Positions 27,423-34,706 of a stretch of DNA of 44,216 nucleotides are shown one piece after another. Location: assembly GCA_947589345.1 (NCBI GenBank), contig CANQAC010000014.1, positions 1 through 44,216 on the forward strand. The letters run 5' to 3'. The DNA is from an uncultured Akkermansia sp. (GTDB taxonomy: Bacteria; Verrucomicrobiota; Verrucomicrobiia; Verrucomicrobiales; Akkermansiaceae). The position numbers were made by a program, and so were the translations under genes. Positions within the stretch are counted from its first letter, which is position 1; each line of letters begins with the position of its first letter. The notes beneath the pieces were generated by a model. It searched no databases and was not told the origin of the DNA. It saw nothing but the letters and a program-made list of their open reading frames with translations.

Positions 27423-28036
27423 CCCTCGGAGCATTCTTTAGAGATTACTTGTTTTTACCCCTTTCGCGAGCCCTTGCCCTTTCCAAAACATACGGAAAAT
27501 TGGTCAAAGTCCTAGGACGTAAAAAGGCTAATATTATTTTGACTTTTTTCGTGTTAGCGATTGTTTGGTTCGCAATAGGTTTCTGGCATGGCGCTACTTG
27601 GATTTTCATGATCTTTGGCCTTTACAACGGCTTCTTTATTTTCATCGAAACTGTTACGGGCTGGAACAAAAATAAGAAGAGCCTTATCACTACAATTGCC
27701 CAACACATCTATACCATTTTGGTTTTCATGCTCGGCCTAGTTTTGTTTCGCTCCGAAACGCTCTCATACGCGTGTGATTATGCGTTGACGATGTTTGGAT
27801 TTAAGTGTGGCACCCCGATGTATCATCTCATTTATTATGTGGATCGTATAGAGATCATTGTTCTCATTGTTGGCATCCTGTGTTCTATGCCGCTGTTTAA
27901 CAGAATGATAGATGACACAGGGAAGTCACAGTGGCGGATTGGTTTTGTGAATCTTTGGTTAATGGCTCTCCTTGTTCTCTCAGCGGCCTCGATAGCGGCT
28001 TCTACCTACAATCCATTCATTTACTTTAGGTTTTAA
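26591..28036 (+). CDS. MBOAT-family O-acyltransferase (AlgI-like), module 1
   Basis: The 481-aa protein is a polytopic membrane-bound O-acyltransferase. It has the family signatures PIGISFYTFQ, QIYYDFSGYSDMAIG and EYWRRWHISLG (His276), and the catalytic His in FWHGATW (His333). AlgI-type enzymes move an acyl group to the outside of the membrane for transfer to polysaccharides, usually with a partner. Here the neighbours (ACP, FkbH-like, MaoC-SDR) suggest an ACP-bound acyl donor. Residues 1 to about 262 are nearly identical to the module 2 MBOAT, also at DNA level; after that the two diverge and this copy becomes more AT-rich. No clear ribosome site precedes ATG 26591, as for its paralogue. 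Confidence 0.88.
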   Translation: MLFSSTTFLFLFLPIVCALYLLVRRELKDYVLLLASIFFYAWGEPRYVAVMLLTIIINYVGAILISKYKYKKILLLLTILGDLSFLFYFKYFNFFVENINELFGGHIDFIKVIMPIGISFYTFQAISYVVDVYREEVEPQKNIYKLALYITLFPQLVAGPIVKYHDVADQIEHRTVDFEKVTYGVKRFIVGLAKKVLIANTLGAVADKVFTQPIDQLDCVTTWLGAICYTLQIYYDFSGYSDMAIGLGSIFGFKFLENFNYPFISKSISEYWRRWHISLGAFFRDYLFLPLSRALALSKTYGKLVKVLGRKKANIILTFFVLAIVWFAIGFWHGATWIFMIFGLYNGFFIFIETVTGWNKNKKSLITTIAQHIYTILVFMLGLVLFRSETLSYACDYALTMFGFKCGTPMYHLIYYVDRIEIIVLIVGILCSMPLFNRMIDDTGKSQWRIGFVNLWLMALLVLSAASIAASTYNPFIYFRF

Positions 28037-28049
28037 GAAATAGTACACA

Positions 28050-28925
28050 ATGGAAGCACTCCCCTATCTCACAAAACCTCTCATGGGCCTGATGTTTAAC
28101 CTACGTCAAGCTCGTGAAGAGGATTGTGATTTTGTTAATGGTGTCAGAGGCGTTTCCAAAAAAGTCGATGTAGGACATTCATTCGATTATTCGGCTTGTC
28201 ATATTTTAGTGGATAAGATAACGGGGGAACGAGTCGATGTCATTTGGATGGGGCGAATAATGGGGAATACGGCACGGTTCTACTGGAGACTTGTAGGGAT
28301 GCAAACGCCGGATGCCTGCGAGGGACTCGATTTAATTTGTCAGTTTGCCTTCGATACGTTGAAACTCAAAAAAATTAAGGTTGCCGATGGAGAATTTGAT
28401 GAGGGCTCAGTCGGTGCAGCACGAGAAATTGAAGCAGATTTCTATCGACAGCACTTGAAATATCAGCTGCAGGAACGCGCACAGCGCCAATTCACACAAC
28501 GTCTAACGTCTTTGTTGGGCGTGTTTGAGTTTCACCATATTGGCGTAGCTTGTAAAGATTTGAATAAAGAGACTAACGCCTATAAATTGCTCGGTTATAG
28601 GCAGGAAAGCCCGGATTTCAGAGATGATTGCCAAGGCATTTACGGAAGGTTTTTGGTCGCACAGGGATCCCCTCGTCTCGAGTTGTTAAAAAACACAGAG
28701 GAGAGCCATACGCTTGATATCTGGTTAAAGAACAGAACCAAGATGTACCACATAGCATATATAGTAGGAAATTTTGATAAAGCAATGGAAGTTTTTAGGA
28801 TGATGGGGGCACAAGTGGTGCGTGAGCCTAAACCATCCACTTATTTTAAGAAACGCATAAGTTTTTTGTTACTTCCGAACTTGAGTTTAATCGAACTGAT
28901 AGAAAAAGAATCAAGCTATGAATGA
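28050..28925 (+). CDS. GNAT-like N-terminal plus VOC (glyoxalase-fold) C-terminal fusion
   Basis: The 291-aa protein starts with a GNAT-like stretch (FNLRQAREEDCDFV) to about residue 150 and ends in a vicinal-oxygen-chelate domain. The VOC metal ligands are all present in order: His in FHHIGVA, Glu in RLELLKN, His in MYHIAYI and Glu in LIELIEKE, the pattern of methylmalonyl-CoA epimerase-like proteins. The acetyltransferase part is weakly supported. VOC proteins occur beside FkbH-like and ACP genes in some glycan clusters; epimerising or binding a branched acyl group is a plausible role. It lies 13 bp after the MBOAT gene. Its base composition is clearly more AT-rich than that of flanking genes, which suggests separate acquisition. 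Confidence 0.6.
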   Translation: MEALPYLTKPLMGLMFNLRQAREEDCDFVNGVRGVSKKVDVGHSFDYSACHILVDKITGERVDVIWMGRIMGNTARFYWRLVGMQTPDACEGLDLICQFAFDTLKLKKIKVADGEFDEGSVGAAREIEADFYRQHLKYQLQERAQRQFTQRLTSLLGVFEFHHIGVACKDLNKETNAYKLLGYRQESPDFRDDCQGIYGRFLVAQGSPRLELLKNTEESHTLDIWLKNRTKMYHIAYIVGNFDKAMEVFRMMGAQVVREPKPSTYFKKRISFLLLPNLSLIELIEKESSYE

Positions 28926-29025
28926 CCTCCTTTACCAGCTGCAATACCCAACGATCCGGGGCTCGTGCTACGGAAACGCAACGCGATACGTAAGCTTCTA
29001 CTGGAGACCAGTGAGACGAGGGTTC
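28918..29025 (+). pseudogene. Truncated duplicate of the fkbH-like 5' end
   Basis: From ATG 28918 about 105 bp repeat the start of the FkbH-like gene at 30434 (MNDLLxQLQYPT), including the overlap of its start with the upstream stop. One base is missing in the run CCCAACG-ATCCGG, which shifts the frame, and similarity ends near 29025. It is a non-functional remnant between the GNAT-VOC gene and the MaoC-SDR gene. It marks the boundary of an inserted or duplicated segment. Confidence 0.85.
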
Positions 29026-29044
29026 ATCTTTTTCAGGTTCTAGT

Positions 29045-29899
29045 ATGATTATCCAAAATCAAGAAATACAAAAATTTGCCCGCTTATCCGGTGATTATAA
29101 TCCCGTGCATATGGATGAGCAGTACGCTCGTCAAACCATGTTCGGAGAGCAGATCGTGTACGGTGTGCAACAGGTGATGCTTTGCTTGGAGGAGTTTGCG
29201 CAGCAGATGCAGCATCCCGTGTTCGTCACAGGTATCAAAGCAGAGTTCCGCCGTCCTCTGTCCGTAGGAGAAAACTTTGAGATTGATGTGTCGCCGGAGG
29301 CAGCAGGAGCAAGGATGAGTGTGAGGGAGGGATCAGGGATTTTCTCCAAAGTTAGTTTTCAGTACGAAACGGTAGAGTCAACGGGAGTTCCCTCAGAAAA
29401 GGAGGAATGGACGCAAAAGCCAACCTCTCCCAATAGGGACGTCCCAGTGACATGGGAGGAAAAGACAGGGTATGACCCTAGGCTGTGCCGGGAACTCTTC
29501 CCCACTGCCGAGCGTATGGTCCACGCGCTCAATCTCGGCGTCTTGCTTGCATCGACCCGTATCATCGGCATGCGCTATCCCGGGCAGGATTCCTTGTTTC
29601 GCGGGTTCAATCTGCAATTCTCTCACCATAATCGAGAGGGAGGAGTGATGACCTGTACGGGGGCACCGATGCAATCACTTTTTGGGGAGTGTTCTGTCAA
29701 AGTCGAGTCGGATTTTGTGCAAGGTGAACTGAGTGCCTTTTTCCGTCCTCCTGTCATCCAGTACAACCCCATCTCTGTGTTGCTTAAGAAAAAACTGGTT
29801 GGCGATTTCTCACGCCAGCGCGCCCTTGTAATCGGTGCCAGCCGTGGCATTGGTATGCAGTGCACGAGGTTGCTCGCAATTAGTCGGGGGGGGTACTAA
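29045..29899 (+). CDS. MaoC-like double hot-dog dehydratase, 5' part of a MaoC-SDR gene interrupted at a G8 tract
   Basis: The 284-aa frame encodes a MaoC/R-specific hydratase hot-dog domain (LSGDYNPVHMDE with the Asp...His pair, then FGEQIVYGVQ) and a second hot-dog-like region. The beginning of a short-chain dehydrogenase follows (ALVIGASRGIGMQCTRLL). It then stops within eight codons of a run of eight G residues (29886-29893). The continuation of the Rossmann fold lies in the +1 frame from 29894 on. Nine or six G residues would fuse both parts into one protein of about 465 aa. As read the SDR half is lost, so the gene is OFF or damaged. A sequencing error in the homopolymer is possible. 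Confidence 0.78.
   Translation: MIIQNQEIQKFARLSGDYNPVHMDEQYARQTMFGEQIVYGVQQVMLCLEEFAQQMQHPVFVTGIKAEFRRPLSVGENFEIDVSPEAAGARMSVREGSGIFSKVSFQYETVESTGVPSEKEEWTQKPTSPNRDVPVTWEEKTGYDPRLCRELFPTAERMVHALNLGVLLASTRIIGMRYPGQDSLFRGFNLQFSHHNREGGVMTCTGAPMQSLFGECSVKVESDFVQGELSAFFRPPVIQYNPISVLLKKKLVGDFSRQRALVIGASRGIGMQCTRLLAISRGGY
29886..29893 (+). repeat. Homopolymer of eight G residues at a frameshift point
   Basis: Eight consecutive G residues lie inside the MaoC-SDR coding region exactly where the frame breaks. Poly-G tracts of this length are classic slipped-strand switching sites. Reading through needs 9 or 6 residues. Confidence 0.85.
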
Positions 29900-29928
29900 T
29901 AACTTATAATAAGTCTGTTACGAATATT

Positions 29929-30441
29929 ATGAATCTTCTCCATGAGCTTCGAGACTACGGTTGCACGGCAGAGGCCGTGCAGCTAGATGTCGAGCATCCC
30001 ACGGCTGATTCGCTGGAGAAGATACGAGCCTTTGCCCCTACACACCTTTATTATTTCGCGACACCGAAAATAAGCTCAGTCATAAAGACGCTCAACCAAG
30101 GAAAGTTTGAGCGATTTTGTAACTGCTATATATTTGCATTGAATAAGTTGATTGATGAACTGAAACCTCATGGGTTAAAGGGTGTTTTTGTTCCATCATC
30201 AATAGCGATTGATGAGCTTCCCAAGGACATGGTGGAGTATGCGATGGCGAAGGAAGCGATGGAATGCTGGGGGCGTGCGATGAATGCGGACAAGAAGAAA
30301 GGGGTGCGTGTGTATATGCCGAGGTTTCCACGAATCCATACCGCGCAGACCCAGGTGCTGCTGCCTGTGGAGGCGGCAGACGCTGAAGATATCTTATTCC
30401 CTGAAATGCAACAATTCGAGAAAGAATCAATCTATGAATGA
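29929..30441 (+). CDS. SDR catalytic half of the interrupted MaoC-SDR gene
   Basis: This frame continues the dehydrogenase begun upstream. With one extra G the junction reads SRGGVLITYNKSVTNI and leads straight into this part (AEAVQLDVEHP). Catalytic features are a Ser in FVPSSIAID and the YxxxK motif in EYAMAKEAME. As a free ORF it would start at ATG 29929, but it would lack the nucleotide-binding loop, so it is unlikely to work alone. Its stop overlaps the fkbH-like start by 8 bp (ATGAATGA), the same junction seen at 28918. Confidence 0.72.
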   Translation: MNLLHELRDYGCTAEAVQLDVEHPTADSLEKIRAFAPTHLYYFATPKISSVIKTLNQGKFERFCNCYIFALNKLIDELKPHGLKGVFVPSSIAIDELPKDMVEYAMAKEAMECWGRAMNADKKKGVRVYMPRFPRIHTAQTQVLLPVEAADAEDILFPEMQQFEKESIYE

Positions 30442-32221
30442 CCTTCTAACCCAGCTGCAATACCCAACGGATCCGGGGCTCGTGCTACGGAAACGCAACA
30501 CGATACGTAAGCTTTTGCTGGAGACCGGCGAGAAGCGCGTTCAAAAGAAAATCGCTATCCTCGGTGGCTCCACAACGCATGATATCCGCGAGATTCTCGA
30601 CCTCTTCCTGCTCCACAACGGCATTGAAGCTGAGTTCTACGAATGCGAGTACAACCAGTACTACGAGGAGGTCATGTTCAATAATGAGGAGCTTAAAAGC
30701 TTCCGGCCGGATATTGTCTGGTTCCATACCTCCTACCGCAATATCCTCCACACCCCCGATACCCGTGATACCCGGGAAGAGGTGGAGGAGAAGTATGAGG
30801 CGGAGGTAGCGCGTTTTCGGGGTATGTGGGAGAAATGCGCGGCGGAACTGGGATGCACTATCATCCAGAATAACTTTGAGTACCCCTTCTACCGCCTGCT
30901 GGGCAATAAGGACGCTTCCGACATCCATGGGCTCACTAACTACATCCAGCACCTCAATGCGGCGTTCTATGAGTACGCTCAGAGCCACGAGAACTTCCAC
31001 ATCCACGATCTCAATTACGTGGCGGCGGATTATGGATTATCCCGCTGGCATGATTTGTCCGCATGGTACCTGTACAAGTATTGCTGCCGCATCGAGGCTA
31101 TCCCCTGCCTGGCGCACAGTGTGGCGCGTATCATCAAGTCTCTCTACGGGAAGAACAAGAAGGGCTTTGTGCTGGATCTCGACAATACGTTGTGGGGAGG
31201 AGTCGTGGGGGATGACGGCGTGCAGAACCTTGAAATAGGCTCAGAGACCGCCGCTGCACAGGCCTACCAGGAGTTCCAGCAGTATCTGAAGGCGCATCAA
31301 GGTCTCGGCGTGCTGCTAAACATCAACTCCAAAAATGACCGGGAGAACGCGTTGGCTGGGCTTGCCCATCCGGAGGGTGTGCTGCGGCAGGAGGACTTTA
31401 TCGCGATCAAGGCGAACTGGAACCCGAAGAGCCAGAACATGGTGGAGATCGCTCAGGAACTCAACCTGCTGCCGGAAAGTTTGGTGTTTGTGGACGACAA
31501 CCCGGCGGAGCGCGAGATTGTGAGCGCACAGGTGCCCCATGCCTGTGTGGTGCCCATCAGCTGCCCCGAGAACTACATTCGCGAGATCGACCGCGCGGGC
31601 TTTTTCGAGGTGACTTCCCTCTCGCAGGACGACCTTGCCCGCACGCAGATGTACAAGGCGAATGCACAACGCGTGCAGGCGGCGCAGAGTTTCGGAAATT
31701 ATGAGGATTACCTGCGCTCCCTGGATATGCACGCAGAAATCAAGCCGTTTTCGGCAGTGTACATGGCGCGCATTGCCCAGCTCACCAACAAATCCAACCA
31801 GTTTAACCTCACGACGAAGCGGTACACCCAGGCAGAGATTGAAGCTGCGGCGGCTGATCCGAACTGTATCACCCTCTACGGCAAGCTCACGGATAAGTTC
31901 GGGGATAATGGCGTGGTGAGCGTCATGATCGGACGCCAGGAGAAGGAAACCCTCAATATCGAACTATTCCTCATGAGCTGCCGGGTACTGAAGCGGGGGA
32001 TGGAGCAGGCGATGATGGATGAGCTCGTACGCTGTGCCAGAGAACGAGGGATTACCCAAATCCTCGGCTACTATTACCGTACGCCCAAAAACGGCATGGT
32101 TGCCGAGCTGTACCGCGATTTTGGCTTTACACTTGTGGAAACACGCGGGGACGACACCGTGTGGGTCCGGGATACGGAGAACTACAAAAACTTACAATCA
32201 ATCATAACCATCGAACATTGA
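30434..32221 (+). CDS. FkbH-like HAD-IIIC protein
   Basis: The 595-aa protein has an N-terminal SGNH-like segment (AILGGSTTHD near 41-50) and a central HAD domain with DLDNT at 248-252 (VLDLDNTLWGGVVGDDG). VFVDDNPAERE lies further on, and a C-terminal GNAT-like region contains LTNKSNQFNLTT. FkbH proteins take 1,3-bisphosphoglycerate, dephosphorylate it and load a glyceryl unit on an acyl carrier protein. FkbH-like proteins with ACP and AMP ligase genes also occur in the Campylobacter flagellar glycan locus. The ACP gene follows after 1 bp, so direct partnership is likely. The start overlaps the previous frame by 8 bp. Confidence 0.88.
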   Translation: MNDLLTQLQYPTDPGLVLRKRNTIRKLLLETGEKRVQKKIAILGGSTTHDIREILDLFLLHNGIEAEFYECEYNQYYEEVMFNNEELKSFRPDIVWFHTSYRNILHTPDTRDTREEVEEKYEAEVARFRGMWEKCAAELGCTIIQNNFEYPFYRLLGNKDASDIHGLTNYIQHLNAAFYEYAQSHENFHIHDLNYVAADYGLSRWHDLSAWYLYKYCCRIEAIPCLAHSVARIIKSLYGKNKKGFVLDLDNTLWGGVVGDDGVQNLEIGSETAAAQAYQEFQQYLKAHQGLGVLLNINSKNDRENALAGLAHPEGVLRQEDFIAIKANWNPKSQNMVEIAQELNLLPESLVFVDDNPAEREIVSAQVPHACVVPISCPENYIREIDRAGFFEVTSLSQDDLARTQMYKANAQRVQAAQSFGNYEDYLRSLDMHAEIKPFSAVYMARIAQLTNKSNQFNLTTKRYTQAEIEAAAADPNCITLYGKLTDKFGDNGVVSVMIGRQEKETLNIELFLMSCRVLKRGMEQAMMDELVRCARERGITQILGYYYRTPKNGMVAELYRDFGFTLVETRGDDTVWVRDTENYKNLQSIITIEH

Positions 32222-32222
32222 T

Positions 32223-32465
32223 ATGAATAGAGACGAAATATACGCCAAATTGACGGAGATATTCAAAGAAAACCTTGACCTCGAGGAAATTGAGCTTACC
32301 GATACCACCACGGCTGATGACGTGGAGGGGTGGGATTCCTTGGCACACATCAGCCTTATTGCCGCCATCGAGCAGGAGTTCGGCTTTCGTTTCGCCATGA
32401 AGGAGGTTGTGAACCTGCACAATGTCGGCGAGATGGTGGACCTCATCCTGCAGAAAATAGGGTAA
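32223..32465 (+). CDS. Acyl carrier protein of module 1
   Basis: The 80-aa acidic protein is ACP-sized and has the phosphopantetheine site GWDSLAH, Ser39. Helix II continues ISLIAAIEQEFGF as in stand-alone carrier proteins. It starts 1 bp after the FkbH-like gene and is the last gene of module 1. It probably carries a glyceryl-derived or hydroxyacyl group for the MBOAT protein. The phosphopantetheinyl transferase is not in the window. Confidence 0.92.
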   Translation: MNRDEIYAKLTEIFKENLDLEEIELTDTTTADDVEGWDSLAHISLIAAIEQEFGFRFAMKEVVNLHNVGEMVDLILQKIG

Positions 32466-32857
32466 AGAGAACTCAAGGAACAAACATTCTCGCCCGGTCT
32501 TGCAGCTGCTGGTTTGCATACTGCAGCTGTCGTTGATGAGCGCGCGCCGGGAGAGCTTCGATCATTCAAAGAACTTTAAGATGAATGGATAGGAAGGTGC
32601 GGATAAATAAGGATTTCATCTTGATTTGAGGGGAGGGGAAAAAGGTACAAACACTTTCCCAAACTTGAGGCGCTGCAGGATGGCAAGATCGTTTTAAGTG
32701 TGTGGGAGAGAAAATCCGTTGCGACACCCGCCAGACCGGGTATTCGCATTCACAAAAGTTAAACATCGGCGGGACAAGAAGCTACTGCGCACCGTTTTTT
32801 TCAGCTTGGCTCGTTAGTCGGTGTTCAGCTATTGATGACAAAAAATACAGGGGATGT

Positions 32858-33044
32858 ATCTCTTTTTGAAAGAGATGCGCTCGCCGATTGTTATAGGCTC
32901 ATGTGTATGAAGCAATTACAGAAATGGCGACGTTTGGACAGCTCGTATGAACCGCAAAAAAAATTCCCCTGGGTAACCATCGCTAGGACCCCAAAAAGAA
33001 AGGCTAAAGAAAAATTGGGCTGTACATCTCTTTCAAAAAACGAT
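32858..33044. promoter_or_regulatory. Invertible-promoter-like cassette C, upstream of module 2, predicted ON
   Basis: The arms ATCTCTTTTTGAAAGAGAT (32858-32876) and its inverted copy at 33026-33044 match at 17 of 19 positions, with centre TTG left and CAA right. The interior is about 88% identical by eye to cassette B in reverse complement, while the outer flanks (TGACAAAAAATACAGGG on the left, CGATATACT on the right) run in the same direction in both. Only the segment between the arms is flipped. Here TGTACA faces the gene. Confidence 0.75.
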
Positions 33045-33049
33045 ATACT
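33021..33049 (+). promoter_or_regulatory. Split promoter for module 2 formed across the cassette C boundary
   Basis: TGTACA (33021-33026, 4 of 6 consensus for -35) lies inside the invertible segment. TATACT (33044-33049, 5 of 6 for -10) lies at its outer edge, with a 17-bp spacer made of the repeat arm. Inversion would remove the -35 but leave the -10 in place. The start site would be near 33056, about 127 bp before the MBOAT start codon. Confidence 0.6.
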
Positions 33050-33182
33050 GCCCCCCGCATGTGCGTCCGGTTTGTAGTTCGTGATCTAGTTGTTAGCTCA
33101 CTCTGACGCCGGATATGCCTGTGTTCTCAACCCATTCAGAAAACCAGTCAAGCTTCCACGATCTTTTTCAATTTGGTGAGTC

Positions 33183-34643
33183 ATGTTATTTTCGTCCACG
33201 ACATTCCTGTTTTTGTTCCTGCCGATCGTGTGTGCCCTGTACCTTCTGGTGAGGAAAGAGCTGAAGGACTACGTCCTGCTCTTGGCCAGCATTTTCTTCT
33301 ACGCCTGGGGCGAGCCTCGGTACGTGGCGGTGATGCTGCTCACCATCATCATCAACTACGTGGGCGCTATTCTTGTTTCAAAGTACAAGTATAAGAAGAC
33401 TCTGCTTTTGCTCACCATCCTGGGAGACTTGAGCTTCCTGTTCTATTTCAAGTACTTCAACTTCTTTGTCGAAAACATCAACGAGCTTTTCGGCGGACAT
33501 ATCGACTTCATCAAGGTCATCATGCCCATCGGCATCTCTTTCTACACCTTCCAGGCCATCAGCTACGTTGTGGACGTCTATCGCGAGGAAGTTGAGCCGC
33601 AGAAAAACATCTACAAGCTCGCGCTCTACATCACGCTCTTCCCGCAGTTGGTGGCAGGCCCTATCGTCAAATACCATGATGTAGCCGACCAAATTGAGCA
33701 TCGCACCGTGGACTTCGGGAAGGTAGCCTACGGCGTGAAGCGCTTCATCGTGGGACTCGCCAAGAAAGTTCTCATCGCCAATACGCTGGGAGCTGTGGCG
33801 GATAAAGTTTTTACGCAACCGATTGACCAACTGGACTGTGTGACCACCTGGCTGGGAGCGATCTGCTATACCTTCCAGATCTACTATGACTTCAGCGGAT
33901 ACTCGGACATGGCGATCGGCCTCGGCTCCATCTTCGGGTTCAAATTCCTGGAAAACTTCAACTATCCGTATATCTCGCGGAGCATCACGGAATACTGGCG
34001 GCGGTGGCACATATCGCTGGGAAGCTGGTTCCGCGACTACATGTTCATGCCGATTATGTTCCTGCCGCTCGCTCGTAACACGGTCATTTCAAGAAGCTAC
34101 AGGTGGGTGATGAAAAAGGTGGGAAGTAAAGTTGCCAATATCCTCATGACTTTCATTGCTCTTGTCATTGTCTGGTTTTCGACCGGATTTTGGCATGGCG
34201 CGGGATGGAGCTTCATCGTGTGGGGGCTTTACAATGGCTTTTTCATCTTCCTTGAAACGCTGACCGGGTGGAATCGTGATCGGAAAAGCATCGGAGGCAA
34301 AGCGTTGCAGCATGTTTATGCGATGTTTGTGATCATCCTGGGACTCGTCATATTCCGGTCAGACACCATGACTTACGCCTGGCATTACCTTTTGACCATG
34401 TTCGGAGCAGAGAGTGGAGAGACCATGTACCACCTCATCTACTACGTGGATCGTATCGAGATTATCGCTCTCACCGTAGGCATCATCTGCTCAGCGCCGC
34501 TGTGCAGCAAGATGTTGGAAGTCGAGGGAAGGAGTCAGTTGCGGATAGCAGCGGTGAACCTCTGGCTGCTGGCGCTCTTCATTCTCTCAGCAGCCTCCAT
34601 CGCCGCATCCACCTACAATCCCTTCATCTACTTCAGATTTTGA
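33183..34643 (+). CDS. MBOAT-family O-acyltransferase (AlgI-like), module 2
   Basis: The 486-aa protein is a paralogue of the MBOAT at 26591. The first 262 or so residues are nearly identical, and the same motifs appear (YWRRWHISLGSWFRDYMF, FWHGAGW with the catalytic His). The C-terminal half is distinct, apart from the shared end STYNPFIYFRF. The different C-terminal halves probably adjust donor or partner choice. Downstream genes encode an ACP-like protein, an SDR and an AMP-forming ligase, so the donor supply differs from module 1. The promoter arrangement upstream is in the predicted ON state. Confidence 0.88.
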   Translation: MLFSSTTFLFLFLPIVCALYLLVRKELKDYVLLLASIFFYAWGEPRYVAVMLLTIIINYVGAILVSKYKYKKTLLLLTILGDLSFLFYFKYFNFFVENINELFGGHIDFIKVIMPIGISFYTFQAISYVVDVYREEVEPQKNIYKLALYITLFPQLVAGPIVKYHDVADQIEHRTVDFGKVAYGVKRFIVGLAKKVLIANTLGAVADKVFTQPIDQLDCVTTWLGAICYTFQIYYDFSGYSDMAIGLGSIFGFKFLENFNYPYISRSITEYWRRWHISLGSWFRDYMFMPIMFLPLARNTVISRSYRWVMKKVGSKVANILMTFIALVIVWFSTGFWHGAGWSFIVWGLYNGFFIFLETLTGWNRDRKSIGGKALQHVYAMFVIILGLVIFRSDTMTYAWHYLLTMFGAESGETMYHLIYYVDRIEIIALTVGIICSAPLCSKMLEVEGRSQLRIAAVNLWLLALFILSAASIAASTYNPFIYFRF

Positions 34644-34706
34644 CGAAACGTCCAGCTAGCCGGGGGCAACTCCGATTTTTAACACATCAACTACACCAAC
34701 ACCGCC

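Larger units (their letters stand above)
32466..33182. other. Intergenic region of about 720 bp: possible gene remnant, then cassette C
   Basis: From 32625 to 32762 the plus strand has a short closed frame with protein-like composition (KLEALQDGKIVLSVWERK) ending in TAA. It may be the tail of a lost gene between the two modules, but no family is recognised. It is followed by TGACAAAAAATACAGGG (32836-32852), cassette C (32858-33044) and the MBOAT leader. No clear terminator with a T run was found after the ACP gene. Confidence 0.5.

Noticed and set aside
24958..33044. Cassettes A-C as small non-autonomous transposons (MITEs)
   Set aside because: They have terminal inverted repeats and a suitable size, but no target-site duplications are visible. 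Fixed outer flanks with a flipped interior, and placement only upstream of surface-modification genes, fit inversion better.
32832..33077. 81-aa plus-strand frame across cassette C
   Set aside because: It covers the inverted-repeat cassette. The matching stretch at cassette B has no equivalent frame, and the interior is explained as regulatory DNA.
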